Shown here in pieces: positions 41,966 to 50,064 of a DNA stretch of 64,000 nt; positions within the stretch are counted from its first letter, which is position 1; every line of letters begins with the position of its first letter. A model generated the notes under the pieces. That model searched no databases and had not been told where the DNA came from. It saw only the letters and a program-made list of their open reading frames with translations. The stretch comes from Deltaproteobacteria bacterium. Lineage in GTDB: Bacteria > Acidobacteriota > Thermoanaerobaculia > Multivoradales > JAHZIX01. The stretch spans positions 186,001 to 250,000 of the forward strand of contig JAHZIX010000045.1 in NCBI GenBank assembly GCA_022601195.1, written 5' to 3'. The position numbers and the translations under genes were made by a program.

Positions 41966-44665
41966 ATGTACCACCGCACTGCCGGAGCTGCCGTTCTGGG
42001 GCTCCTTTTGATGGTCACTGGAACAGCCGGAGCCGCCCTACAGGGTCACTCCCCTTGGAGCGTCGATGATCTGATCCTGGCCGAGAGTCTCGGCGACTGG
42101 GATGTTTCTCCCGATGGAGCAACCGTCGCCTGGGTTCGCCACACCATCGAGGAAGTGGAGGGCACAGAGAAGCAAGTTTCCAACCTCTGGTTGGGCCACT
42201 TGGACGCAGAAGGCTCCTCCCAGCTCACCCGGGGAACTGACCGAATCTCCTCTCCAGCCTTTTCTCCCAATGGAAAGATCGTCGCCTTTCTGTCTTCTCG
42301 AAAACTCCCCGGCAAGGACACCGAGAATCTAGGCAAGACGCAAGTTTGGGCTCTGCCGGAGCGCGGTGACGCCTATCCCTTGACCCGGTTCGATCGAGCC
42401 GTTGCGAGTTTCGGCTGGGCCGACGACGACACCCTCATCGTTTTGGCTCCGGAATCCCCCAGTGCCTGGGAGAAAGAGCGCAAAGAAGGGAAAGACACCG
42501 CTACCGTGATCGACGATCTCGATCACGAGCCTCCGGTGCGCCTATTCCGAGTCGACCTCGAAGGGAAAGTGCGGCGCCTGACCCGAAACCTCGACTACAT
42601 TCGCTCTCTCTCGGTCTCTCCTAACGGTGACTGGGCAGTGGTAACGGCACAGCAGGAGCTGAAGTATGCCTTCGACCATAAAGTGCCGCCCAAGACTTTC
42701 TTGGTGAACCTAGCTACCGGCGAGAGCCATCAGCCTTTTCCCAACGACAAACTTCTGCCCTTTGGAGCCCAATGGGCCCCGGACAGCTCCGGCTTCTATT
42801 TTGCCAACGAATATAGCCGGCACCCCTTGTATCGGACGGCTACCATCACCGAGCTCTACTTCTTCAACCTATCGAGCCGCAAGGCAGCCAAAGTCGATCT
42901 GGATTGGCCCCGAGGCCTCAGTGGCAACTACCTGCCTACGACCGATGGCGTGCTGGCCTTGTTGGCGGATGGAGTGACCCAGCGGGCCGGCCGGATCTCC
43001 CGCGAGGGGAAGGGCTGGAAGCGCACGGACCTAGAGGGGGCTCATCGCTCCCATATTCAGTCCTGGAAATCGTCCCAAGACGGCAAGACCCTCGTCTATA
43101 GCTCGTCCTCGGCGACTCGCCCGACCCAACTGTTCAGCGCCAAGCTCGACGGCTCTCGCCTTACCGCAGAGACCGCGGTTTCGGATCTCAATTCGAACTT
43201 TGAAAAGAAGAACAAAGGTCGGGTCGAGGCCATTCGGTGGCAAGGGGCGGGCGGTGACGAGGTCGAGGGTATTCTGCACTACCCCTTGGACTGGAAGGAG
43301 GGTTCCGGACCGAGGCCTTTGGTGGTCGACATTCATGGCGGCCCCGCGGGAACGGATATGGATCGCTGGGACCAACGCTGGGCTGGACCCAATGTGTTAT
43401 TTCGTCAGCGGGGAGCTTTCGTATTCCAAATCAACTACCACGGTAGCGCTGGCTATGGTCTGGATTGGGTCGAATCCATCGAAGGTCGGTACTACGAGCA
43501 GGAAACCCTCGACATCCTCAACGGTGTCGAACACCTCATCGAGTTGGGACTGGTCGATCCGGACAAGCTGGGTTGCACCGGCTGGAGCAACGGCGGAATT
43601 CTCACCGCCGAGCTCATCACGCGCACCGAGCGCTTCAAAGCGGCCTCGGTAGGTGCTGCCGATGTGGAGTGGATCAGCGATTGGGCCAATGTCGACTTTG
43701 GAGCTTCTTTCGACAACTACTACTTCGGTGGCACCCCCTGGGAAAAGTTAGATCACTACATTGAGAAATCTCCCTTTTTTCGCCTCTCCGAAGTCACCAC
43801 ACCGACCATCATTTATACCGGAACGGAAGACCGCAACGTACCGCCTCACCAAAGTTGGTCCCTGTACCGAGCTTTGCAGTATCTGGAAAAGGCACCGACC
43901 CGCTTGGTGATTTTTCCCGGGGAGCCCCACGGCCTGCGCAAGGTGGCTCACCAGAGGCGTCGAGTGGAAGAGGAGCTCGGCTGGTTCGACAAATATCTCT
44001 TCGGGTCAGACCCCCAGAGGTCACCGGCCATCAAGAAGGGCTCAAAGCTCGCGGCTCTGTTGGATCGCCACCAGGCCTCTCGCGTCGGAGAAGCCTTTGG
44101 CGCCCGAGAGGCTGGCAAGCTGGTTCCCGAGACCGTCACTTTTCAGGGCTTGGAAGTGGGTCGATTCGCCGTGACCCGCGCCCAGTTCGCAGCCTTTGAC
44201 TCCAAGGCCGCCCCATCCGCCGGCACGGAGAACCTACCCCAGACGGGAATCTCTTTCGACCAGGCTCGCGCCTATGCCCAGTGGCTCGCCGAAACGACTG
44301 ACCGACCCTTTCGCCTACCGACACGAGAAGAAGCAGAGAAGCTTGCCAAGAAAGCAGGCAAGGGAGGAAACACCTTGGACCATTGGGCGGGCTTTTCCCC
44401 CAACCCAGAGGACGCCACAGTGATCCGCCAGTCTCTGGCCGAGGTACCCGGTAAGGCGCCGCTCCTGCTTCCCGTCGGAAGCCTTCCGGGGGTGGGGGAA
44501 AACCCCGTCTTCGATTTGGATGGCAACGCCGCCGAGTGGGTGGAAGGAAAAGGCGGAAAAGGCGAGGTCTTCGGTCTAAGTGCCGATCGTCCCAAGGATG
44601 ATCGACAAGAGGAACCCACCACCGATCCGGATTACATCGGCCTTCGGGTGGTCGTAGGGGACTAG
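41966..44665 (+). CDS. S9 prolyl oligopeptidase-family peptidase fused to a formylglycine-enzyme-like domain
   Basis: An 899-residue exported enzyme. A signal peptide (about 1-25) is followed by a beta-propeller (about 40-420) and an alpha/beta-hydrolase peptidase domain (about 440-690) with catalytic Ser541 in GWSNGG, Asp in TGTEDRNVPP and His in GEPHGLRKV, as in DPP4 and acylaminoacyl peptidases. A third domain (about 720-899) matches the FGE/SUMF1 fold (VGRFAVTRAQFAAF, ISFDQARAYAQWLAE, FRLPTREEAEKLA, FDLDGNAAEWVEG). It contains no cysteine, so formylglycine-generating activity is unlikely. The S9-FGE fusion is unusual. Single gene. Confidence 0.9.
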   Translation: MYHRTAGAAVLGLLLMVTGTAGAALQGHSPWSVDDLILAESLGDWDVSPDGATVAWVRHTIEEVEGTEKQVSNLWLGHLDAEGSSQLTRGTDRISSPAFSPNGKIVAFLSSRKLPGKDTENLGKTQVWALPERGDAYPLTRFDRAVASFGWADDDTLIVLAPESPSAWEKERKEGKDTATVIDDLDHEPPVRLFRVDLEGKVRRLTRNLDYIRSLSVSPNGDWAVVTAQQELKYAFDHKVPPKTFLVNLATGESHQPFPNDKLLPFGAQWAPDSSGFYFANEYSRHPLYRTATITELYFFNLSSRKAAKVDLDWPRGLSGNYLPTTDGVLALLADGVTQRAGRISREGKGWKRTDLEGAHRSHIQSWKSSQDGKTLVYSSSSATRPTQLFSAKLDGSRLTAETAVSDLNSNFEKKNKGRVEAIRWQGAGGDEVEGILHYPLDWKEGSGPRPLVVDIHGGPAGTDMDRWDQRWAGPNVLFRQRGAFVFQINYHGSAGYGLDWVESIEGRYYEQETLDILNGVEHLIELGLVDPDKLGCTGWSNGGILTAELITRTERFKAASVGAADVEWISDWANVDFGASFDNYYFGGTPWEKLDHYIEKSPFFRLSEVTTPTIIYTGTEDRNVPPHQSWSLYRALQYLEKAPTRLVIFPGEPHGLRKVAHQRRRVEEELGWFDKYLFGSDPQRSPAIKKGSKLAALLDRHQASRVGEAFGAREAGKLVPETVTFQGLEVGRFAVTRAQFAAFDSKAAPSAGTENLPQTGISFDQARAYAQWLAETTDRPFRLPTREEAEKLAKKAGKGGNTLDHWAGFSPNPEDATVIRQSLAEVPGKAPLLLPVGSLPGVGENPVFDLDGNAAEWVEGKGGKGEVFGLSADRPKDDRQEEPTTDPDYIGLRVVVGD

Positions 44666-44782
44666 GCCGGCGGTAGAGAAAGTCGCTCGTTGCCGAGAGC
44701 GAGAGTTCTTGAATCAAGAGCCGCTGCCAGAGGCCCGCTGGGAGGCGGAATGAGCTTCACTGCGGGAACCTACCCAACGGTC

Positions 44783-44812
44783 TTGCACCGTGTCGGGTGT
44801 TTGCGCTAACCT
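44783..44812 (+). promoter_or_regulatory. Possible promoter of tRNA-Glu
   Basis: TTGCAC (44783-44788), an 18-nt spacer and TAACCT (44807-44812) stand about 20 nt before the tRNA. Match and spacing are moderate. Confidence 0.45.
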
Positions 44813-44832
44813 TCCCCTCCTCACAGGATCGT

Positions 44833-44905
44833 GGCGCGTTCGTCTAGGGGTCCAGGACGCCGGCCTCTCACGCCGGTAACACGGGTTCGAATCCCGTACG
44901 CGCTA
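44833..44905 (+). tRNA. tRNA-Glu(CTC)
   Basis: The acceptor GGCGCGT pairs with ACGCGCT (one G-T pair), the anticodon loop CCTCTCA carries CTC, and the T arm is ACGGG-TTCGAAT-CCCGT. CCA is encoded at 44906-44908. It stands alone between two large enzyme genes; tRNA 3' ends are common integration sites, but I see no integrase. Confidence 0.93.
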
Positions 44906-45087
44906 CCATGCAGTCGTCAGCGACCCTTCTTCAAGTGTCGACAACGTTCCGCATCTGACAAGCTCATCACCCTCACAGAGCTAGCCCGAACGGCGACCCT
45001 GAGTGGCTTGTTCCGGGAGGTCAGCATTCGCCGGATGGGCCCCGTCCGCCCTTGATTTTTGTCCTTGCTGCGTACCGTCGACTCCGA

Positions 45088-47394
45088 CTACCTCCTGGTC
45101 TGACGTCGCAAACGGGCGACCTCTTCTGCGGGAAGGCGCAGGAAGCGCACCGCATTTCGAAAGTAGATATCTCTCTTCTGCTCGTAGCTCAGGAATGGAG
45201 CCGACTCGACCCCCTCGATGGCCATCCCGATCGCCTCCGGCCAGACCATCTGATCCGACCCAAACAGGATGCGGTCGCTAAAGCCAGCCTCCACTAGGGC
45301 GCGAAGGTATCCATGAAATTCGCCCCGGGGCAAAGCCCAGTTGATCACGGCGATATCGACGTAGAGCTGCGGATAGACGTAGAGAAGCGCCTTGACCTCT
45401 TCGAGAAAAGGATAGCCGGCGTGCATCAGATAGAGGCGAAGCCGCGGATGACGTACCAAGACTTCCTCGATCAAGCTCGGCCGACCGAGCTCGACGCGAA
45501 AATCCGGGCAACAGCCATAGGGCGTGCCCTCGTCGCCGAGGCCGGTGTGAAGAGCCACCGGCACGTCTAGCTCCTCAGCCAGGGCGAAATAGCCTCGCAT
45601 CGACTCATCCGTTGCTGCGAGGCCCTGATACTGAAGCCCCAGCTCTCCAAGAACCGCTATCTCCCCTGAGTCGAAAAGCTCGCGAAGACGCGCAAGATCC
45701 GGTAGAGCATCCCGGGAACCGGTGTAGACCCCACCGAGAATTCGATCCGGCGCCGCCCGGCGCCATCGGAGGACCTGATCGAGGGGGCCGCTAGCGACTC
45801 CCATGACGATGCCGTGGCGAGCCATCTCCAGCAGGGTTGCCTCCATCGCCTCGTCATCTGAACGTGCCGCTGGCTGTTTTCCGGTGATCTCGTTGGGGGG
45901 CGGAGGATCACCGTATTCATCCCAGCCGAAGGCATGGAGATGCATATCGATGATGGGGTCTGGGCCGATTCCCTCCTGTGAAACCACATCGTCGACGATC
46001 CGTCCATCGTTGACGACGGCAGCCAACGAGCGGGAATTCAAGATGCTCTCGAGTGGATTCTTCGTGAGTATCAGGAGGTCGGCTTCGTAACCCGGAGCGA
46101 TCCGACCCAGGCTCGTCTCCTTCTCTAGAAACGAAGCCCCTCCGGTGGTCGCCGCGGCGAGGGCCTGAGCCGGGCTCAAGCCGGCCTCGACCATCAGGGC
46201 CAGCTCCTCATGAACCGAATAACCGGGAAACACCTGGGGGTTGTTCACGTCCGTACCCAAGGCCAGGGGCACCCCTGCGGCCGCTGCTCGCCGCAGGTTG
46301 TCCTGAACAGCTGCCTCGACAACACTCGCCACCTCCGCGGATTGGAAGGGTGTTCCCCGGAAGCCTCGCAAGCTCTCGAGCGCCCGCTTCGAAACCCCCA
46401 TCTCTGCATAGAGCTCCTGCTCGAAACGGCCATGGGCGAGGTCGAAGAAACCATCATAGAGAGCCAGGGTGGCGACGTAGAAAATCCTCTCTTGGGCCAT
46501 GCGAGAAAACACCTCGTCCGGAATGGCCTCCTCCACCGAATGCATGATGCCGTCGATACCGCCAGCTACGCCATCCGCGACGTGTCCGGGCATACTCACG
46601 TGGGCAAATACCCGGAGGCCCCTTTCGTGGCTTGCCTCCACCAATTCGGAAATCTTGGCGTTGGAGAGCCGCGGCATGGGATACCGGGGCCCGATGCCGT
46701 CTTCGATGATGATTTTGATGGCGTCAGCTCCCAAGGCGAGCTTGCCATCGAGCAGCGGCCCGACCGGCTCCTCCTCGGCGATCGCCACAGCACCCCGCTG
46801 GTAAACCACGGCAGGATCGACATCGTCCGGTAGGTTCCAGATGGTGCCGATGGGGTGGCTACCTGGTGCAGTAATGAGGGCGCCCGAGCCATAGATGCCA
46901 GGACCGGGCAGCTCCCCGGCCTGACGTCGTTCTTTCCAACGAGCCAATTGGTCGTCGTTGCCCCCACCTCCCCCCGGAATAAAAATCGTCGTCACTCCAT
47001 AGCGCAGGAACTGCAACAACGCAGCCTCGCGATCCTGCTCCGACTGTTTCCCGAGCCCGCCGTCGCCAAGATGAGCGTGGACGTCTATCAGGCCCGGAAG
47101 GGCAAATTTCCCCTGCGCTGAGAAGACGGTCGCCGCACGGTTCTGCGGGATGCCTCCCGCATCCTCTACCGCAGTGATTCTTCCGTCGACAATAAGGATG
47201 TCTCGAGGCGCCGAAGCTGAACCCACGGCAGGATCGATGATGGAAGCTCCGGTGATCAACAAGCCACTTTCGATGCCACCGAAACCCATTCCCGGGACGG
47301 CCTCATTCGCAGAATCCTCGGCCGACACAATAGGCCACGGCACACAAAGCACCACACAGACGACAAATCCACAGGCGACCCAGAAACCCTTCAT
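45088..47394 (-). CDS. Double amidohydrolase (imidazolonepropionase-like plus amidohydrolase_2-like)
   Basis: A 768-residue exported protein from ATG 47394 (ribosome site GAGGAA). A signal peptide (ending VSA) precedes two complete metal hydrolase units. The first (about 40-450) has GLIDVHAHLGD, the Lys in ADAIKIIIEDG, and ALGTDVN. The second (about 470-765) has the H-x-H of PIIDMHLHAFGWDEY, a Cys/His-rich stretch at PVALHTGLGDE, LYLMHAGYPF and ILFGSDQMVWPE. Both metal sites look intact, so two reactions, perhaps on one substrate, are possible. Substrates are unknown. Confidence 0.87.
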   Translation of the reverse strand: MKGFWVACGFVVCVVLCVPWPIVSAEDSANEAVPGMGFGGIESGLLITGASIIDPAVGSASAPRDILIVDGRITAVEDAGGIPQNRAATVFSAQGKFALPGLIDVHAHLGDGGLGKQSEQDREAALLQFLRYGVTTIFIPGGGGGNDDQLARWKERRQAGELPGPGIYGSGALITAPGSHPIGTIWNLPDDVDPAVVYQRGAVAIAEEEPVGPLLDGKLALGADAIKIIIEDGIGPRYPMPRLSNAKISELVEASHERGLRVFAHVSMPGHVADGVAGGIDGIMHSVEEAIPDEVFSRMAQERIFYVATLALYDGFFDLAHGRFEQELYAEMGVSKRALESLRGFRGTPFQSAEVASVVEAAVQDNLRRAAAAGVPLALGTDVNNPQVFPGYSVHEELALMVEAGLSPAQALAAATTGGASFLEKETSLGRIAPGYEADLLILTKNPLESILNSRSLAAVVNDGRIVDDVVSQEGIGPDPIIDMHLHAFGWDEYGDPPPPNEITGKQPAARSDDEAMEATLLEMARHGIVMGVASGPLDQVLRWRRAAPDRILGGVYTGSRDALPDLARLRELFDSGEIAVLGELGLQYQGLAATDESMRGYFALAEELDVPVALHTGLGDEGTPYGCCPDFRVELGRPSLIEEVLVRHPRLRLYLMHAGYPFLEEVKALLYVYPQLYVDIAVINWALPRGEFHGYLRALVEAGFSDRILFGSDQMVWPEAIGMAIEGVESAPFLSYEQKRDIYFRNAVRFLRLPAEEVARLRRQTRR

Positions 47395-47985
47395 TTTCGC
47401 TTCCTCACGGTTTCCTCTTTCGAGAGCGGAGCGCGAATCGCTCGATCGATCACCGTCGCCGGATTGAGGTGAAAGAAACGGGCTCAATGCATCTCGAAGA
47501 AATCTTGATTCCTTGGAATGAGCCTACAACAGCAACGCTCGACGCCAATATGAGAAGAGAGATTCAACCTTCGACAGAAGCCTGAGAACTCTGATCTCGG
47601 TGCCGCGGGCGGCCGCGATCGCTTCCCCTGCGGCTGAATCAGCTAGCGGTTTCACTCGGGAGGCCCTTTCGCTGCACCGTCCGGCGGGATGGTCTCCAAT
47701 TATCTTGCGGAGCTCCTCGCCGCGAATCGTTGGGAGGACGTACGGAGGGTCGCCGGTCAACAATCGTTGCAGCGGGAGGCTTAGGGCGTAGGCATCCACC
47801 GCAATCGTGATGGATGCGTCGCGAAGCTCCTATTCGAAAACTGTAGAGGGATCTCGAGGGCAGGTTGACCAAAAAATTCTCCTCTCGAATAAACACTGGC
47901 TCCTCATCAGAGCACTATCTCGTCAGATCCTTCGAAATTGTTTCGAAAGGTCGACTCGATCCATATTGAAACTAAGGAGATAGTG
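47395..47985. other. Intergenic region, one possible promoter, no convincing gene
   Basis: 591 bp. A 91-residue minus-strand frame (47524-47799) has some protein-like sequence (LPLQRLLTGDPPYVLPTIRG) but no ribosome site or clear homology; it may be a gene remnant. The plus strand holds a likely promoter at 47865-47893 for the next gene. Confidence 0.45.
47865..47893 (+). promoter_or_regulatory. Probable promoter of the 192-residue unknown protein
   Basis: TTGACC (47865-47870), a 17-nt spacer and AATAAA (47888-47893) precede the gene start at 47986 by about 90 nt. The -35 match is 5 of 6 and the -10 match 4 of 6. Confidence 0.5.
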
Positions 47986-48564
47986 ATGAAAAACGAGACG
48001 AACTCACCAGCAGCAGGCACATTGCCCGACACCCCACCCCTGACCGAGAAGCTTCTAAGGATGGTCGACCACCCGGAAGAGATCGATCAGGCGGTTGCCC
48101 GCCTGGGAGTTCCTAGCTCTCTAGTAAATCCGTACTTCGCCACTCCGGTAAACCTTTCTCATTTCGACCTAGAGGACGGCATTCACCTACCGATTCAGCT
48201 CACTGCCCGCCCCGGGGGGCGAAAATCTATCTATTTTCTGCACGCAGGAGAAAAGGTACTAACGGGTCTTGTAATCACGGGAAACCGCCTTCTTCTAAGC
48301 TATGTAGCCAGAGAGACCGGCTGTTCGATTCCAGCGGAGTCTGGCAGCGAATATTCGGAAGAGCTGCGCACCCGGGAAGGGAAGTTGGTCTCCAAAATTC
48401 AAGGCAGCCTGGAAATCATAGATCCAAGCAGGGGAGAAGGGAGAATCGTAGCAGAAGCTCACGGATGTGCTGAGGGTAAAAAAGTAGAAAAATCCTGGTC
48501 GATTGGCTGGAGCTTCATCAAGCATACGGTCATCAGGACTGACGACACGGCAAGCCCCGCCTGA
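47986..48564 (+). CDS. Unknown protein, 192 residues
   Basis: ATG at 47986 has AAGGAGAT 5 nt upstream, which decides the start over a longer frame. There is no signal peptide or membrane segment. The middle (about 70-165) alternates short hydrophobic and polar stretches (HLPIQLTARPGG, EKVLTGLVITGNRLLLSYVA), suggesting a beta-sheet protein. I do not recognise it. It is a single gene with its own promoter in an accessory-looking region, followed by hairpins. Confidence 0.65.
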   Translation: MKNETNSPAAGTLPDTPPLTEKLLRMVDHPEEIDQAVARLGVPSSLVNPYFATPVNLSHFDLEDGIHLPIQLTARPGGRKSIYFLHAGEKVLTGLVITGNRLLLSYVARETGCSIPAESGSEYSEELRTREGKLVSKIQGSLEIIDPSRGEGRIVAEAHGCAEGKKVEKSWSIGWSFIKHTVIRTDDTASPA

Positions 48565-48682
48565 TGCCACTTTTGCGACCGGCATAGGTAGAATTGATGG
48601 GCGCCCCGATCGACCCGGTCGTTTCTAATGCAAGCCATCTCATGAGAAAGCTGCAATGGGTGATTCTCCCGGATCACCGTGG

Positions 48683-48717
48683 ACGGCTACCGGAACGAAC
48701 CTTCTTCCGGTAGCCGT
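48683..48717 (+). terminator. 12-bp hairpin, possible terminator
   Basis: ACGGCTACCGGA (48683-48694) pairs with TCCGGTAGCCGT (48706-48717), with an 11-nt loop, 118 nt after the preceding stop. The sequence after it is ATGGGCGCTTTG, without a T tract, so termination is uncertain. Confidence 0.45.
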
Positions 48718-48835
48718 ATGGGCGCTTTGATTCATACCCCTACAGAGTCTGTCTACCGGTCCCTTGGACCTATCTTTTTCGACCTCTCTTCGAAAGGTTT
48801 CTTTTCAACCAAGGGTCCCGCCTAGCCCTCCATCA

Positions 48836-48877
48836 AATAATTTTGTTGCCGGACTCACTTCTGCCAACAAAATTATT
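48836..48877. repeat. 13-bp AT-rich inverted repeat
   Basis: AATAATTTTGTTG (48836-48848) and CAACAAAATTATT (48865-48877) are perfect complements around a 16-nt spacer, about 100 nt before the next gene. It could be a cruciform or operator in the promoter region, or part of a decayed mobile element end. Confidence 0.6.
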
Positions 48878-48980
48878 CTTCCGCAATAAACATTTCTGAA
48901 GCCGTGAGGCTCTCTCTAGGTACCGCTGCAGGTTCCGCGACCAAAAACTCTTACATAACAGAGAAGAAGAGGAGAGCGAC

Positions 48981-49979
48981 ATGTTCGAGCATCAATACGT
49001 GGCCACGTTCTTGTGTGGTAGAGCTGGCGGCGCCCGTGTGGATTCGGGCCGCTACCTCACCACCATCAATGTCTTCAACCCGTCCAATTCGGAGGTGGTC
49101 GAGATCCGCTGGAGGGCGACCCATACCCAACCTTCCCCGGCAATGGGGTTACGGAGGGCTGATCCAAACCCGCCGCCCGTCTCCGGCTTCTCAACCACCC
49201 TCCTCGGTCCGGGAGAAGCTCTCGAGATCGGCTGCAGCGAGATGGCGCCTGGGGTAGATTTGGCAACGAACCTGGACTTTGGCTTCCTAGAAATCCTGAG
49301 TCATCTCGAGTTGGATGTCGTGGCGGTCTACTCCGGCGGTGAACCGGACTCGGCGTTGAGCGTTGAGAGGGTGCCCGGCCGGCGCCGTCAGAGCTGCCAA
49401 CCGCTACTCCAGCCCCTCCACACCGGAACCGCCGACTGGTGGCTTCTCGAGAAGCCCGGCCACCGCCCGGAGCACCCCCAACTGGCGCCGACGGTTCCGA
49501 ACCCTCCCGCGGCCTGGAGCCACCTTCCTGCGACTCAATGGATATCGAGCCAACCCGATGCCATGGGGGTTCGCGGCATCTACCGATTTGGATTCTCCTT
49601 CCTCCTGTGCAGAGGCTTCGAGAAGCCTTCTCTCGACTTTGAGTTGCTGTCCGACAACGGCGCAAAGATCTTTCTCAACGGTACAAAGGTAGCGGAGACG
49701 ACTGCAGGTCGCCCCTTCGAGGGCTCCGCTTTACCGGTGACGGTCGCCGACCCTGGCCTGTTCAAGGCGGGTTGGAACCCAATCGAGGTCGTCATCGAAA
49801 ACGATGGTGCCACCCCGACCGGAGTGGCTGTGAATGGCCTTCTCAAAGCTGAGAGAGCACAGGTACCGGCCCAGATGGGCCCCGGAATGGCTCAGAATCT
49901 TGGTGTGCTTATTTCTGCCCCTCCGCCTTGGGACCCGCAGACGGGAGATGTCCCCGTGACGGGGGGAGGTGATGGATAG
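48981..49979 (+). CDS. Two-domain unknown protein with lectin-like C-terminal sandwich
   Basis: 332 residues; ribosome site GAGGAG before ATG. No signal peptide is evident. The N-terminal domain (about 5-130) runs from YVATFLCGRAGG to ALSVERVPGRR, a pattern (FVCG start, LGPGEALEIGC, LDVVAVYSGG, SVERVPGRR) I have seen in uncharacterised acidobacterial and other bacterial proteins (recollection). The C-terminal half (about 195-300) has NGAKIFLNGTKVAETT and AGWNPIEVVIENDGATPTGV, typical of a carbohydrate-binding-like beta-sandwich. It ends in a Gly/Pro-rich tail. Role unknown. Confidence 0.7.
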   Translation: MFEHQYVATFLCGRAGGARVDSGRYLTTINVFNPSNSEVVEIRWRATHTQPSPAMGLRRADPNPPPVSGFSTTLLGPGEALEIGCSEMAPGVDLATNLDFGFLEILSHLELDVVAVYSGGEPDSALSVERVPGRRRQSCQPLLQPLHTGTADWWLLEKPGHRPEHPQLAPTVPNPPAAWSHLPATQWISSQPDAMGVRGIYRFGFSFLLCRGFEKPSLDFELLSDNGAKIFLNGTKVAETTAGRPFEGSALPVTVADPGLFKAGWNPIEVVIENDGATPTGVAVNGLLKAERAQVPAQMGPGMAQNLGVLISAPPPWDPQTGDVPVTGGGDG

Positions 49980-50003
49980 GGCGGCGACCCCAGTGCCTCG
50001 GCA

Positions 50004-50062
50004 GCCAGAGAAATGGGAGCCAGAGTAATGGGAGCCAGAGTAATGGGAGCCAGAGCAATGGA
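50004..50062. repeat. 15-bp tandem repeat, about four copies
   Basis: The unit GCCAGAGTAATGGGA occurs at 50004-50018 (one mismatch), 50019-50033, 50034-50048 and partly at 50049-50062, between the stops of two convergent genes. The unit length of 15 could come from polymerase slippage. Confidence 0.85.
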
Positions 50063-50064
50063 AC

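Larger units (their letters stand above)
48565..48980. other. Intergenic region with two strong inverted repeats
   Basis: 416 bp without a gene. It holds the GC-rich hairpin at 48683-48717 and the AT-rich one at 48836-48877 (listed separately). Local composition near 48770-48900 is clearly AT-richer than the neighbours. Confidence 0.6.

Noticed and set aside
47524..47799. 91-residue minus-strand frame as a gene
   Set aside because: Some protein-like sequence but no ribosome site and no family; noted only as a possible remnant.
48683..48717. Classical intrinsic terminator
   Set aside because: The stem is strong but no T tract follows; kept only as a possible terminator at moderate confidence.
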